Assembly (NCBI RefSeq): GCF_016127315.1
Contig: NZ_CP065997.1
Coordinates: 1,736,001 to 1,800,000, forward strand
Direction: 5' to 3'
Source: Achromobacter deleyi
GTDB lineage: Bacteria > Pseudomonadota > Gammaproteobacteria > Burkholderiales > Burkholderiaceae_B
Length of the DNA stretch: 64,000 nucleotides
Below are positions 16,462 to 25,310 of the stretch, one piece after another; positions within the stretch are counted from its first letter, which is position 1; every line of letters begins with the position of its first letter. The notes below the pieces were generated by a model that searched no databases, was not told where the DNA came from, and was given only the letters and a program-made list of their open reading frames with translations. The translations under genes and the position numbers were made by a program.

Positions 16462-16917
16462 GTGCAAAGCGCCATCCTCTCCCACCTCGATGATCGACTC
16501 TGTGCCAGCCAGTGGCGCGATGTGCTGGCGGCCTTCGCCCAGGAGCTGTCGCAGGATCTGACCGTGCAGCGCTTGCACACGCTGATGCGGCGCGCCGGCG
16601 AGCAGTTCGCCGACAGGCATGCGCTGTCGAGCGCCGCGTCGATCGCCGAGATGCAGTCCGCCATCAACCAGGTCTGGCGTCCGCTGGACTGGGGTTGGGT
16701 GGAGATCGAAGAAGCCGAGGACCACCTGGCGCTGGCGCACTACTGCGCGCCGCTGCGCGCGGCGTTCGGCGCCACGCACCTGGACTGGAGCGCGGGATTC
16801 CTGGAGGGCGCCTACGAATCGTGGATGCGCCTGCTGGGCGCCGACGCGCAGTTGAAGGTGACGCAGCAGCGCGCATCCGATGAAGACGGTGTCATTCTCT
16901 ACCGGTTCGGCCGCTAG
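16462..16917 (+). CDS. bcsD: Cellulose synthase subunit D
   Basis: A 151-residue soluble protein matching the BcsD family in length and pattern: an N-terminal helix with ASQWRDVLAAFAQELSQDL, a central DWGWVEIEEAEDHLALAHYCAP block and a C-terminal GFLEGAYESWMRLLGA segment. In Komagataeibacter, BcsD forms octameric rings in the periplasm or near the synthase and aligns glucan chains into crystalline ribbons; no signal peptide is seen here or in that homologue. The start is GTG at 16462 with AAGGA seven bases upstream. It opens the cellulose operon and is followed by bcsP after 15 bases. Confidence 0.88.
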   Translation: MQSAILSHLDDRLCASQWRDVLAAFAQELSQDLTVQRLHTLMRRAGEQFADRHALSSAASIAEMQSAINQVWRPLDWGWVEIEEAEDHLALAHYCAPLRAAFGATHLDWSAGFLEGAYESWMRLLGADAQLKVTQQRASDEDGVILYRFGR

Positions 16918-16932
16918 GACGCGGGACCACGG

Positions 16933-17637
16933 ATGAGAGACGACAACGACATCACCAGCCTGTATCGCGAGTTCGGGGGCGATCCCCGCAACTATCGCGA
17001 GATCGGCCGCGAGGACCGGGCCCACGCCGCGCGCGGCCGCTGGCCGCTGCTGAGCCGCATCCGGCCGGGGCAGGCCGGCGTGCCGCCCGCCGCCGGCGAT
17101 TCGCCCGCCGACCGTCCCGCGCAGGCCGCGGCCTGGCCGCTGGCGCCCGGCGCGGCCGTGTCGGCGCTGCCGTTGTCCCGGTTCTCGCCCGTGCGCCGTG
17201 GCGCCGCGGTGGATGCGGCCAAGGTGGCCGCGTTGATCCGGGGCGCGCGCGTGCAGCGTCCGGCGCTGGATGCGCTGGAGATTCCGCGGGCGCCCTCGCG
17301 GGAAGCGCCGTTGGCGCCTGCTGCCGAGCCGGTGGTCGCCTCCGCCGCGGCCATTGCTGCTGTCGCCCTCGAACCGCGGGTCAGCGCGCCGGTCGTTGCG
17401 CCGGCGCCGCCCGATGCCGCGCCCCGCGCCCCGGTCGCCGCCGAGCCTCCCGCGCGTTCCGCGCCGAAAGTCCTTATCGAACCCACTCTTGCGCCCGAGC
17501 GGCCTGCGGCGGTTGCCCCCGAGCCCGCGCCCGCCAGCGCCGCGACGCCGTTGCAAGGCGTCTTCGCGCGCCTGGCGCGGACGGCGCCCGCGGACGCGGC
17601 CCAGGATCCGCCATCTTCGAAAGCGGCGAAAAAATGA
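16933..17637 (+). CDS. bcsP: Proline/alanine-rich cellulose biosynthesis protein BcsP
   Basis: A 234-residue protein. The N-terminus (DDNDITSLYREFGGDP followed by NYREI) resembles the short BcsR/BcsP head found next to BcsQ. The remainder is low-complexity Ala/Pro/Val-rich sequence with no predicted fold. Family members are encoded immediately before bcsQ and are thought to help polar localisation or regulation of the synthase. The stop overlaps the bcsQ ATG (17634-17637). The symbol is given by position and N-terminal resemblance; the long disordered tail could not be identified independently. Confidence 0.7.
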   Translation: MRDDNDITSLYREFGGDPRNYREIGREDRAHAARGRWPLLSRIRPGQAGVPPAAGDSPADRPAQAAAWPLAPGAAVSALPLSRFSPVRRGAAVDAAKVAALIRGARVQRPALDALEIPRAPSREAPLAPAAEPVVASAAAIAAVALEPRVSAPVVAPAPPDAAPRAPVAAEPPARSAPKVLIEPTLAPERPAAVAPEPAPASAATPLQGVFARLARTAPADAAQDPPSSKAAKK

Positions 17638-18413
17638 AAACCATCGCGATTGTTTCCGCCAAGGGCGGGGTAGGAAAGACCACGATAGCCGCCACGCTGG
17701 GCCTGGCCCTGAGCCGGGCCGGCCATTCCGCCCTGCTGGTGGACCTGGATCCGCAGAACGCGCTGCGTTTTCACCTGGGCGTCGAATCGCAGGCCGCCGA
17801 GGCCGGACTGGCGCGCGCCAGCCTGGCCAACATCCCCTGGCGCGAAACGGTGGTGCGGGGCGACGCCGGTCCCTACCTGTTGCCGTTCGGCCAGATCAAT
17901 GAGGCGGACCGGCTGGCGCTGGAACAGCAGATGCGGCAGGACGACGCCTGGCTGGCGAACCACCTGCGGGCGCTCGATCTCGATCCCGATACCGTGGTGC
18001 TGGTGGACACGCCGCCGGGGCCGTCGAGCTATCTCAGCCAGGCGTTGCGCTGCGCCGACCTGGTGCTGGTCGTGACGCTGCCGGACGCCGCTTCCTACGC
18101 GACGCTGCCGCAGGTCGAGAACCTGATCGCGCAGTACTGCGAGGGGCGCCCGGAATTCATGGGCCATGCCTTCGTGGTCAACCAGGCCGACAGCGCCGCG
18201 CCGTTGGCCAAGGACACGCTGCAGGTGATGCGCGGCATCCTGGCCGACCGCCTGGCCGGCGTGATCCACCGCGACGCCACCGTCAGCGAGGCGCTGGCCT
18301 TCGGCGCCACCGTGATCGACCACGCCCCGCACAGCCAGGCCAGCAATGACATCGGCGTCAGCGCGCAATGGCTGCTGCGGCAATTGCGCGAGCCCCGGGA
18401 GGACCAGCCATGA
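17634..18413 (+). CDS. bcsQ: Cellulose biosynthesis ParA/MinD-type ATPase BcsQ
   Basis: A 259-residue P-loop ATPase. The deviant Walker A KGGVGKTT lies at residues 10-17, LLVDLDPQNALRFHLG supplies the Walker A' region, and VVLVDTPPGPSSYL carries the Walker B aspartate. This is the ParA/MinD/MipZ class. In enterobacteria BcsQ is needed for cellulose secretion and forms part of the cytosolic assembly under BcsA. Four-base overlaps with both bcsP and bcsA imply tight translational coupling. Length and spacing are normal for the family. Confidence 0.92.
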   Translation: MKTIAIVSAKGGVGKTTIAATLGLALSRAGHSALLVDLDPQNALRFHLGVESQAAEAGLARASLANIPWRETVVRGDAGPYLLPFGQINEADRLALEQQMRQDDAWLANHLRALDLDPDTVVLVDTPPGPSSYLSQALRCADLVLVVTLPDAASYATLPQVENLIAQYCEGRPEFMGHAFVVNQADSAAPLAKDTLQVMRGILADRLAGVIHRDATVSEALAFGATVIDHAPHSQASNDIGVSAQWLLRQLREPREDQP

Positions 18414-20608
18414 AGTCGGTGACCAACGAGACCGCGGCGCACAGTCCGCGTCTCTCGCGCCTGAGCAACAGCCTGTTGTCCTGGCGCATCTGGAAGATGG
18501 GCTGGGTCCGGGTGTTGTCGCTGGTGCTGGCCGGCGTGCTGTCGGTACTGGCGGTGGCCGTCGAGATGGGCCTGCCGCAACAGATGATGTTCGCGGCGTT
18601 CTGTGTGATCGTGGCGCTGCTGCTGCACCGCGTGGGCGGACGGCTGGCGACGCTGACGCTGGTGATGCTGTCGGTCATCACGTCGTTGCGCTACATGTAT
18701 TGGCGGGTCACGGACACCATCGGCTTTCACAATGTCCTGGACGCGTTCTTCGGCTACGGGCTGCTGCTGGCGGAAATCTACGCCCTGACGGTCATGCTGC
18801 TGAGCTATTTCCAGACGGCCTGGCCGCTGCGGCGCAAGCCCGCGCCGTTGCCGGCCGATCGATCCACCTGGCCGAGCGTGGACGTCTACATTCCCACCTA
18901 CAACGAGCCGCTGGACGTGGTGCGCCAGTCGGTGCTGGCGGCGCAGTCGCTGGACTGGCCGGCGGACAAGCTGCGCGTCTACGTGCTCGATGACGGCCGC
19001 CGGCAGGCGTTCCGCGAGTTCAGCGAGCAGGCGGGCGTGGGCTACCTGACGCGCCCGGACAACAAGCATGCCAAGGCCGGCAACATCAACGCCGCGCTGA
19101 CCAAGACCGACGGCGAATTCATCGCGGTGTTCGATTGCGACCACGTCACGGTGCGCTCGTTCCTGCAGATCTGCATGGGCTGGTTCCTCAAGGACAAGCG
19201 GCTGGCGCTGCTGCAGACGCCGCACGTGTTCTTCTCGCCCGATCCGTTCGAGCGCAACCTGGGCACCTTCCGCAACGTGCCCAACGAAGGCGAGCTGTTC
19301 TATGGCGTGATCCAGGACGGCAACGACCTGTGGAACGCCACGTTCTTCTGCGGCTCCTGCGCCGTGATGCGCCGCTCGTCGCTGGACGCGGTCGGCGGCG
19401 TGGCGGTCGAGAGCGTGACCGAGGACGCGCTGACCGCCCTGAAGATGAACCGCCTGGGCTTCAATACGGCCTACCTGGCGGTGCCCCAGGCCGCGGGCCT
19501 GGCGACCGAGAACCTGTCGCGCCACATCGGCCAGCGCACGCGCTGGGCGCGCGGCATGGCGCAGATCATCCGCACCAACAATCCCCTGCTGGGCAAGGGC
19601 CTGAAGATCGGGCAGCGGCTGTGCTACCTGAGCGCGATGCTGCACTTCTTCTTCGGCCTGCCGCGGGTGGTGTTCCTGACGGCGCCGCTGGCCTATCTGT
19701 TCTTCCATGCCAACGTGTTCCAGGCGTCGGCCATCATGGTGGCGGCCTACGCCTTGCCGCACATCGTGCTGTCCAACCTGACCGGTTCACGCATCCAGGG
19801 GCGCTTCCGCCATTCGTTCTGGAACGAGGTCTACGAATCGGTGCTGGCCTGGTACATCATGCGCCCGGCGCTGGTGACGCTGATCAGCCCCAAGACGGCG
19901 CTGTTCAACGTGACGGCCAAGGGCGGCATCATCCGCGAATCGTATTTCGACTGGACGCTGGCGCGGCCCTACGTGGTGCTGCTGGGGCTGAACCTGGCCG
20001 GCTTCATCGTCGGCGTGGTCAGCCTGGTGGCGGGGTACGGGGGCGTGGACGCGCGCCTGACCATCGTGCTGAACCTGATCTGGACCATCTACAACATTGT
20101 CATGACCAGCGCCAGCGTGGCCGTGGCCGGCGAGGTCCGGCAACTGCGCAACACGCCGCGCGTGGCGATCTCGCTGGCGGCCATGCTGTTGCTGCCCGAT
20201 GGACGCACCGTCGCCTGCCGCACCAGCGACTACTCGCAGGGCGGCCTGGGCCTGGTGTTGCCGCCCGGGGTGCTGGTGCCCAACGGCATGCCGCTGAGCG
20301 TGTCGCTGTTCCGCAATGACGAGGAAGCGATGTTCCCGGCGCTGGTCACGTTCAGCCGCGGCGATCGCCTGGGGATCAGCTTCCAGTCGCTGACGCTGGA
20401 GCAGGAACGCGACTTGGCACAAATGACTTTTGGCCGTGCCGATACCTGGGCCAGCACCTGGGGCAACAACGCGCCCGACTCGCCGTGGGTCGCGTTGAGG
20501 CAGATCTCGAGCATCGGCGTCCGCGGTTTTTCGTTGCTGCTGCGCCAGTTGCGCGATCGCAGCCTTGCGGCCGTGCGCCGTCCCACGTCCGTGTCCACCA
20601 AAAACTAG
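18410..20608 (+). CDS. bcsA: Cellulose synthase catalytic subunit, c-di-GMP-activated
   Basis: A 732-residue inner-membrane GT2 enzyme that polymerises UDP-glucose into beta-1,4-glucan and threads it across the membrane. Visible catalytic residues are DDG (194-196), D242-C-D244, the T337-E-D339 acid/base motif and QRTRW (375-379). About eight membrane helices flank them. The C-terminal PilZ domain has the c-di-GMP motif RNTPR (580-584) and DYSQGG (607-612), so activity should depend on cyclic di-GMP. ATG 18410 overlaps the bcsQ stop. The length is shorter than the E. coli protein, as in BcsA proteins lacking the extra N-terminal extension. Confidence 0.96.
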   Translation: MKSVTNETAAHSPRLSRLSNSLLSWRIWKMGWVRVLSLVLAGVLSVLAVAVEMGLPQQMMFAAFCVIVALLLHRVGGRLATLTLVMLSVITSLRYMYWRVTDTIGFHNVLDAFFGYGLLLAEIYALTVMLLSYFQTAWPLRRKPAPLPADRSTWPSVDVYIPTYNEPLDVVRQSVLAAQSLDWPADKLRVYVLDDGRRQAFREFSEQAGVGYLTRPDNKHAKAGNINAALTKTDGEFIAVFDCDHVTVRSFLQICMGWFLKDKRLALLQTPHVFFSPDPFERNLGTFRNVPNEGELFYGVIQDGNDLWNATFFCGSCAVMRRSSLDAVGGVAVESVTEDALTALKMNRLGFNTAYLAVPQAAGLATENLSRHIGQRTRWARGMAQIIRTNNPLLGKGLKIGQRLCYLSAMLHFFFGLPRVVFLTAPLAYLFFHANVFQASAIMVAAYALPHIVLSNLTGSRIQGRFRHSFWNEVYESVLAWYIMRPALVTLISPKTALFNVTAKGGIIRESYFDWTLARPYVVLLGLNLAGFIVGVVSLVAGYGGVDARLTIVLNLIWTIYNIVMTSASVAVAGEVRQLRNTPRVAISLAAMLLLPDGRTVACRTSDYSQGGLGLVLPPGVLVPNGMPLSVSLFRNDEEAMFPALVTFSRGDRLGISFQSLTLEQERDLAQMTFGRADTWASTWGNNAPDSPWVALRQISSIGVRGFSLLLRQLRDRSLAAVRRPTSVSTKN

Positions 20609-20622
20609 AGGACGACAGAGCG

Positions 20623-22977
20623 ATGAATCCCAGGCTTGATGCTTGGCCGCCCAGGCCTTGCCCGTCTCCCGCGCGGCCCGTCCTGCGGTGGCGGCTGCTA
20701 TCGGCGTTGCTGGCCCTGGGGGCCGCAATGCCGGCCCTGGGGGCCGCAATGCCGGCCCTGGCCCAGACCGTGGCGGCCGATCCGGCGACCACGGCCACGA
20801 CTGCCGCGGCCGCCGAGCCAGCGCCCGCGCTGCCGCCGGGAGCGCGGACCTATTCCGTGCCCCTGTCGCGCCTGAGCGGCCAGAGCGCGCTGCCATTGCG
20901 CGGCGTGGACGGCATCAACGGATTGGGCTTCAGCGCGCGTCGCGACCAGCAGGTCATCGGGGCGCGCGTCAACCTGGATTACAGCTATTCGCCCGCGCTG
21001 CTGCCGGACCTGTCGCACCTGAAGGTGTTGCTGAACGGCGAGGTGGCGGGCAGCGTGGCGCTGCCGAAGGAAGCCGCGGCCACGCCGACCCGCCAGACGG
21101 TCGAACTGCCGGTGCCGGCGCTGGCCGACTACAACCGGCTCGACGTGCAGCTGATCGGCCATTACACGCTCGGTTGCGAAGACCCGGTGCATTCGAGCCT
21201 GTGGGCCGACGTCGCCGGCCGCAGCACGCTGGAACTGACCGTGATGCCGGTCGACCTGCCCAATGACCTGGCGCTGCTGCCCGTGCCCTTCTTCGACAGC
21301 CGCGACATCCGCCAGCTGGTGCTGCCGATCGTACTGGGCCGCGGTCCCGATGCGGCGCGGCTGGAGAGCGCGGGCGTCCTGGCTTCGTGGTTCGGCGCGC
21401 TGGCGGGATACCGCGGCGCCAAGTTCGACGCCCACCTGCAGGACCTGCCGGCCACCGGCAACGCGGTCGTGCTGTTGCAGCCGGGCGATACCGTTGCCGG
21501 GCTGACGACGCCGACGATAGACGGTCCGTCGGTGGCGATGCAGACCAACCCGCGCGACCCGCACGGCAAGTTGCTGCTGGTGATGGGGCGCGACGCCAAG
21601 GAACTGAAGCAGGCCGCCGCTGCGCTGGCGCTTGGCAGCGAGGCGCTGTCCGGCCCGCAGGCGCGCATCACGCGCCTGGAGACGCCACGGCCGCGCAAGC
21701 CGTTCGACGCGCCCAACTGGCTGCGCAGCGACCGGCCGGTGGCGTTCGGCGAACTGGTGCCGACCCGCGACCTGAACGTCTCGGGCCATCGGCCGCCGCC
21801 CGTGCAGGTCAACCTGCGCGTGCCGCCGGGCCTGTTCGGCTGGCACAGCGATGGCGTGCCGGTAAACCTGGTCTACCGCTATTCGCCGCGCCCCGGCGCC
21901 AAGCAGTCGGTCATGGAGATGATGGCCGGCAACCAGCTGATCCGCAGTTTCGCGCTGCACGAAGGCCCGGGCGTCTACAACCGCCTGACCGGCGTGCCGG
22001 TCTCGGAAGGCAAGGCGCGGGTGATGGTGCCGACCTATCTGCTGCCGCCGCAGACGGCGCTGCAGTTCAACTACGTGTACGAATACGCCAAGCTGGGCGA
22101 GTGCCAGAACAGCATCCTGGACAACGTGCGCAGCGCGATCGATCCGGGCTCGACCATCGACATCTCCGGCCTGCCCAAGTACGCGGCGATGCCGGACCTG
22201 TCGCTGTTCGCCGATGCCGGTTTCCCGTTCACGCGCATGGCCGACCTGTCGGAAACCGCGGTCGTCATGCCCGAGGGCGCGGGCGTGTCGGACTTCTCGT
22301 CCTACCTGACCTTGCTGGGCGTGATGGGGCAGGCGACCGGCTATCCCGCCACCGGCGTCACCGTCACCCAGAGCGGGCAGGTCGCGGCGCAACGCGACAA
22401 GGACCTGCTGGTGCTGGCCTCCGGCGACAACCAGCCGCTGCTGGCGCAGTGGGGCGATGCGCTGCCGAGCGGCTTCAACGGCAAGGAGCGCCGCTTCAGC
22501 CTGTCGGGCTGGGTCGATGGCGTCGCGTCCTGGCTCGGCAACGATCCGCGCGACCGCAAGCGCCAGGCCGACATCCAGCTGGCCTTTTCCAGCGGCGGCG
22601 TCTCGGCCACGCTGGCCGGCCTGCAATCGCCGCTGCAGTCGGGCCGCAGCGCCGTGGTGGTGTCCGGCACCAGCGCCGATGGCCTGGCCAGCGCCGTGCA
22701 GGCGCTGCTGACCAGCCGCGACACCGAGAGCAAGGCCGACAACCCGCAGGACCGCATCGGCGGCAGCCTGACGGTGATCAGCGGCAAGGAGGCCTACACC
22801 CTGCAGGATGAGCAGAACTACTACGTGGGCACCTTGCCGACCTGGCTGGGCCTGCAGTGGTTCTTCGCACGCCATCCGCTCACGCTCGTGGGGGCGTTGC
22901 TCCTGAGCGCGCTAGTCATCGCCGTGTTGCTCTACCTGTCGCTGCGCGCCCGCGCTCAGCGCCGCCTGGGATCGTGA
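20623..22977 (+). CDS. bcsB: Cellulose synthase periplasmic subunit BcsB, first copy
   Basis: A 784-residue protein with a signal peptide, a large periplasmic region and a C-terminal membrane helix (residues about 752-775) followed by a basic tail. Family patterns include LRGVDGINGLGFS, LIGHYTLGCEDPVHSSLW, PFFDSRDIRQLVLP, GYRGAKFD, and AGFPFTRMADLSETAVV. BcsB holds the emerging glucan in the periplasm and docks to BcsA through its terminal helix. Its signal peptide contains an in-frame 21-bp tandem duplication. A second complete bcsB follows two bases after its stop, which is unusual. Confidence 0.93.
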   Translation: MNPRLDAWPPRPCPSPARPVLRWRLLSALLALGAAMPALGAAMPALAQTVAADPATTATTAAAAEPAPALPPGARTYSVPLSRLSGQSALPLRGVDGINGLGFSARRDQQVIGARVNLDYSYSPALLPDLSHLKVLLNGEVAGSVALPKEAAATPTRQTVELPVPALADYNRLDVQLIGHYTLGCEDPVHSSLWADVAGRSTLELTVMPVDLPNDLALLPVPFFDSRDIRQLVLPIVLGRGPDAARLESAGVLASWFGALAGYRGAKFDAHLQDLPATGNAVVLLQPGDTVAGLTTPTIDGPSVAMQTNPRDPHGKLLLVMGRDAKELKQAAAALALGSEALSGPQARITRLETPRPRKPFDAPNWLRSDRPVAFGELVPTRDLNVSGHRPPPVQVNLRVPPGLFGWHSDGVPVNLVYRYSPRPGAKQSVMEMMAGNQLIRSFALHEGPGVYNRLTGVPVSEGKARVMVPTYLLPPQTALQFNYVYEYAKLGECQNSILDNVRSAIDPGSTIDISGLPKYAAMPDLSLFADAGFPFTRMADLSETAVVMPEGAGVSDFSSYLTLLGVMGQATGYPATGVTVTQSGQVAAQRDKDLLVLASGDNQPLLAQWGDALPSGFNGKERRFSLSGWVDGVASWLGNDPRDRKRQADIQLAFSSGGVSATLAGLQSPLQSGRSAVVVSGTSADGLASAVQALLTSRDTESKADNPQDRIGGSLTVISGKEAYTLQDEQNYYVGTLPTWLGLQWFFARHPLTLVGALLLSALVIAVLLYLSLRARAQRRLGS
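20712..20762 (+). repeat. 21-bp in-frame tandem repeat in the bcsB1 signal peptide
   Basis: Two perfect copies of a 21-base unit lie at 20712-20732 and 20733-20753, followed by a 9-base partial copy to 20762. Each unit adds seven residues (ALGAAMP) to the hydrophobic core of the signal peptide. The frame is kept, so gain or loss of a unit would change only the core length. Confidence 0.9.
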
Positions 22978-22979
22978 TC

Positions 22980-25310
22980 ATGCATAAGAAAATCCGTTCG
23001 ACCCAACCGCCGGCCGCGCAGGCGACGCCGTCCCGTTCGCCGCGCCGCCGCGGCCATGCGCTCGGCCGCGCATCGCTGGCGCTGCTGGCCGGCTGCTCGC
23101 TGCTGGCCAGCGCGGCCGAGGCGCCAGGCACCGTGCCGGCCGCCGCACCGGCGCCGGCGCCGTTCGTGGCCGACCAGACCTACACCTTCAAGCAGCTCGG
23201 CGCGCAGTATCCGCTCAACCTGCGCGGCGTGGATGGCAGCAACACGCTGAACTTCAGCGTGCGCAACGATCGCGTGGTGACCGGCGCGCGGGTCGACCTG
23301 CGCTATGCCTATTCGCCCGCGCTGCTATCCGACCTGTCGCACATCAACGTGCTGGTCAACGACGAGGTGGCCGCCACCATTCCGGTGCCGCGCGAGACCG
23401 CCGGCAGCAATCTGCGGCAGACCATCGAGATCCCGCCCTACCTGATCACGCCGTACAACGACCTGCGCCTGCAGCTGATCGGCCACTACACGCTGAACTG
23501 CGAAGACCCGCTGCATTCGAGCCTGTGGGCCAACATCAGCAACCTGAGCACGCTGGACCTGGCGACCGCGGCGCTGCCGCTGCCCAACGAGCTGGCCAAT
23601 CTGCCGCTGCCGTTCTTCGACCGTCGCGACATGCGCAAGCTGGTGCTGCCGTTCGTGTTCCAGGCCGAGCCGGACAACGCCACGCTGGAAGCCGCCGGCG
23701 CGCTGTCCTCGTGGTTCGGCGGGCTGGCGGGTTATCGCGGCTCGGACTTCCCGGCCGCGGTGGCGCAGGTGCCCAGCCGCGGCAATGCCGTGGTGTTCGC
23801 GATGGGCGCGGCCACCGCCGGGTTGACCCAGGCCACCGTGAACGGTCCGACGCTGGCCGTCGTCACCAACCCCAACGATCCCGAAGGCAAGCTGCTGCTG
23901 GTGCTGGGCCGCGACGGCAAGGACCTCAAGCAGGCCGCCGCCGCGCTGGCGCTTGGCAGCCAGACGCTGGCCGGCCAGTCGGCCGCCATCACGCGCCTGG
24001 CCGACGTCAAGCCGCGCCAACCGTACGACGCGCCGCGCTGGCTGCGCACCGACCGCCCGGTGCGCTTTGGCGATCTGATCGACCCCAAGCGCCTGAACGT
24101 GTCGGGCTTCAGCCCCGACACCATCCGCATCGACGTGCGCGTGCCGCCGGACCTGTTCGGCTGGCAGGAAAAGAAGGTGCCGATCGACCTGCGCTACCGC
24201 TACACGCCGCAGCCGACGTCGCTCAACTCCTCGCTGCTGTTCGGCGTCAACGGCGAGTTCGTCAAGTCGATGCCGCTGTTCGCGCTGGAACGCATCGAGG
24301 GCGGCGACAAGCTGCGCGCCGAGGTGCTGCCCGACGAGAGCCTGCCGATGCGCGCCCAGCTGGACGTGCCGCTGGACCTGCTGAAGGCGAATGGCCAGCT
24401 GCAGTTCCGCTACATGTACGACTACATCAAGCAGGGCGAGTGCCGCGACATCATCATCGACAACGTGCGCGGCATGATCGAGCCCGAGTCGACCATCGAC
24501 TTGTCGGGCTATCCGCATTTCATCGAAATGCCGGATCTGCGCGCGTTCGCGCAGGCGGGCTTCCCCTTCACCCGCATGGCCGACCTGTCGGAAACGGCCG
24601 TGGTGCTGGATGACCGCGCCAACGCGGCGGCCTATTCGGCCTACCTGAACGTGCTGGGCCGCCTGGGCGACGCCACGGGCTATCCGGCCATCGGCGTGAC
24701 CGTGACGCGGGCGCAGCAGGCCAGCGGGCAGGCCGGCAAGGACCTGCTGGTGATCGCGGGCGACACCGCCAATCCGCTGCTCAAGACCTGGGCGTCGCAC
24801 ATTCCCGGCAGCTACGAGTCGGGCGCGCACTTCGGCCTGTCGGACCTGATCTACCGCGTGACGGACTGGTTCCATGCCGATCCGCGCCTGGATCGGCGCG
24901 AGCCGCGCGTGGCCATGAGCTACACCGGCGAAGGCGTCAGCGCGATCGTGGCCGGTTTCGAATCGCCGCTGGCTGCCAAGCGCAGCGTGGTGCTGCTGGC
25001 CAGCAGCAAGCCCGACGGGCTGGACGCGGCCGTGGCCGCGCTGCGTGGCGGCGAAGGCTATGACAAGAGCGTGCAGGGCAGCCTGTCCGTGATCCGCGGC
25101 AAGCAGATCGACGCGCTGGTCGGCGACCAGACCTACACGCTGGGCCAGCTGCCGCTGCTCAAGCGCATCGACTGGTGGGTCTCGTCGCAGCTGCCGGGCT
25201 ACACCCTGCTGCGCCTGGTGGTGATGGCGCTGGTCTGGCTGGTCGGCATCGCCGTGGCGCTGGCCGTGCTGCGCGCGCTGTTGCGCCGCCTGCGCAAGAA
25301 GGACGCCTGA
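22980..25310 (+). CDS. bcsB: Cellulose synthase periplasmic subunit BcsB, second copy
   Basis: A 776-residue paralogue of the preceding gene. It shares LRGVDGSNTLNFS, LIGHYTLNCEDPLHSSLW, PFFDRRDMRKLVLP, GYRGSDFP and AGFPFTRMADLSETAVV with the first copy but differs throughout, so it is an old duplication or a separate lineage rather than a recent copy. It has its own basic signal region (hydrophobic core LALLAGCSLLASAAEA) and its own C-terminal membrane helix (LLRLVVMALVWLVGIAVAL). ATG 22980 is used; a GTG at 22974 overlapping the upstream stop is possible. There are no frameshifts or stops, so both copies appear functional. Confidence 0.93.
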   Translation: MHKKIRSTQPPAAQATPSRSPRRRGHALGRASLALLAGCSLLASAAEAPGTVPAAAPAPAPFVADQTYTFKQLGAQYPLNLRGVDGSNTLNFSVRNDRVVTGARVDLRYAYSPALLSDLSHINVLVNDEVAATIPVPRETAGSNLRQTIEIPPYLITPYNDLRLQLIGHYTLNCEDPLHSSLWANISNLSTLDLATAALPLPNELANLPLPFFDRRDMRKLVLPFVFQAEPDNATLEAAGALSSWFGGLAGYRGSDFPAAVAQVPSRGNAVVFAMGAATAGLTQATVNGPTLAVVTNPNDPEGKLLLVLGRDGKDLKQAAAALALGSQTLAGQSAAITRLADVKPRQPYDAPRWLRTDRPVRFGDLIDPKRLNVSGFSPDTIRIDVRVPPDLFGWQEKKVPIDLRYRYTPQPTSLNSSLLFGVNGEFVKSMPLFALERIEGGDKLRAEVLPDESLPMRAQLDVPLDLLKANGQLQFRYMYDYIKQGECRDIIIDNVRGMIEPESTIDLSGYPHFIEMPDLRAFAQAGFPFTRMADLSETAVVLDDRANAAAYSAYLNVLGRLGDATGYPAIGVTVTRAQQASGQAGKDLLVIAGDTANPLLKTWASHIPGSYESGAHFGLSDLIYRVTDWFHADPRLDRREPRVAMSYTGEGVSAIVAGFESPLAAKRSVVLLASSKPDGLDAAVAALRGGEGYDKSVQGSLSVIRGKQIDALVGDQTYTLGQLPLLKRIDWWVSSQLPGYTLLRLVVMALVWLVGIAVALAVLRALLRRLRKKDA

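Noticed and set aside
18368..18409. Longer bcsA start at 18368
   Set aside because: The extra 14 codons overlap bcsQ and add no conserved sequence. ATG 18410 overlaps the bcsQ stop in the same style as other junctions of this operon.
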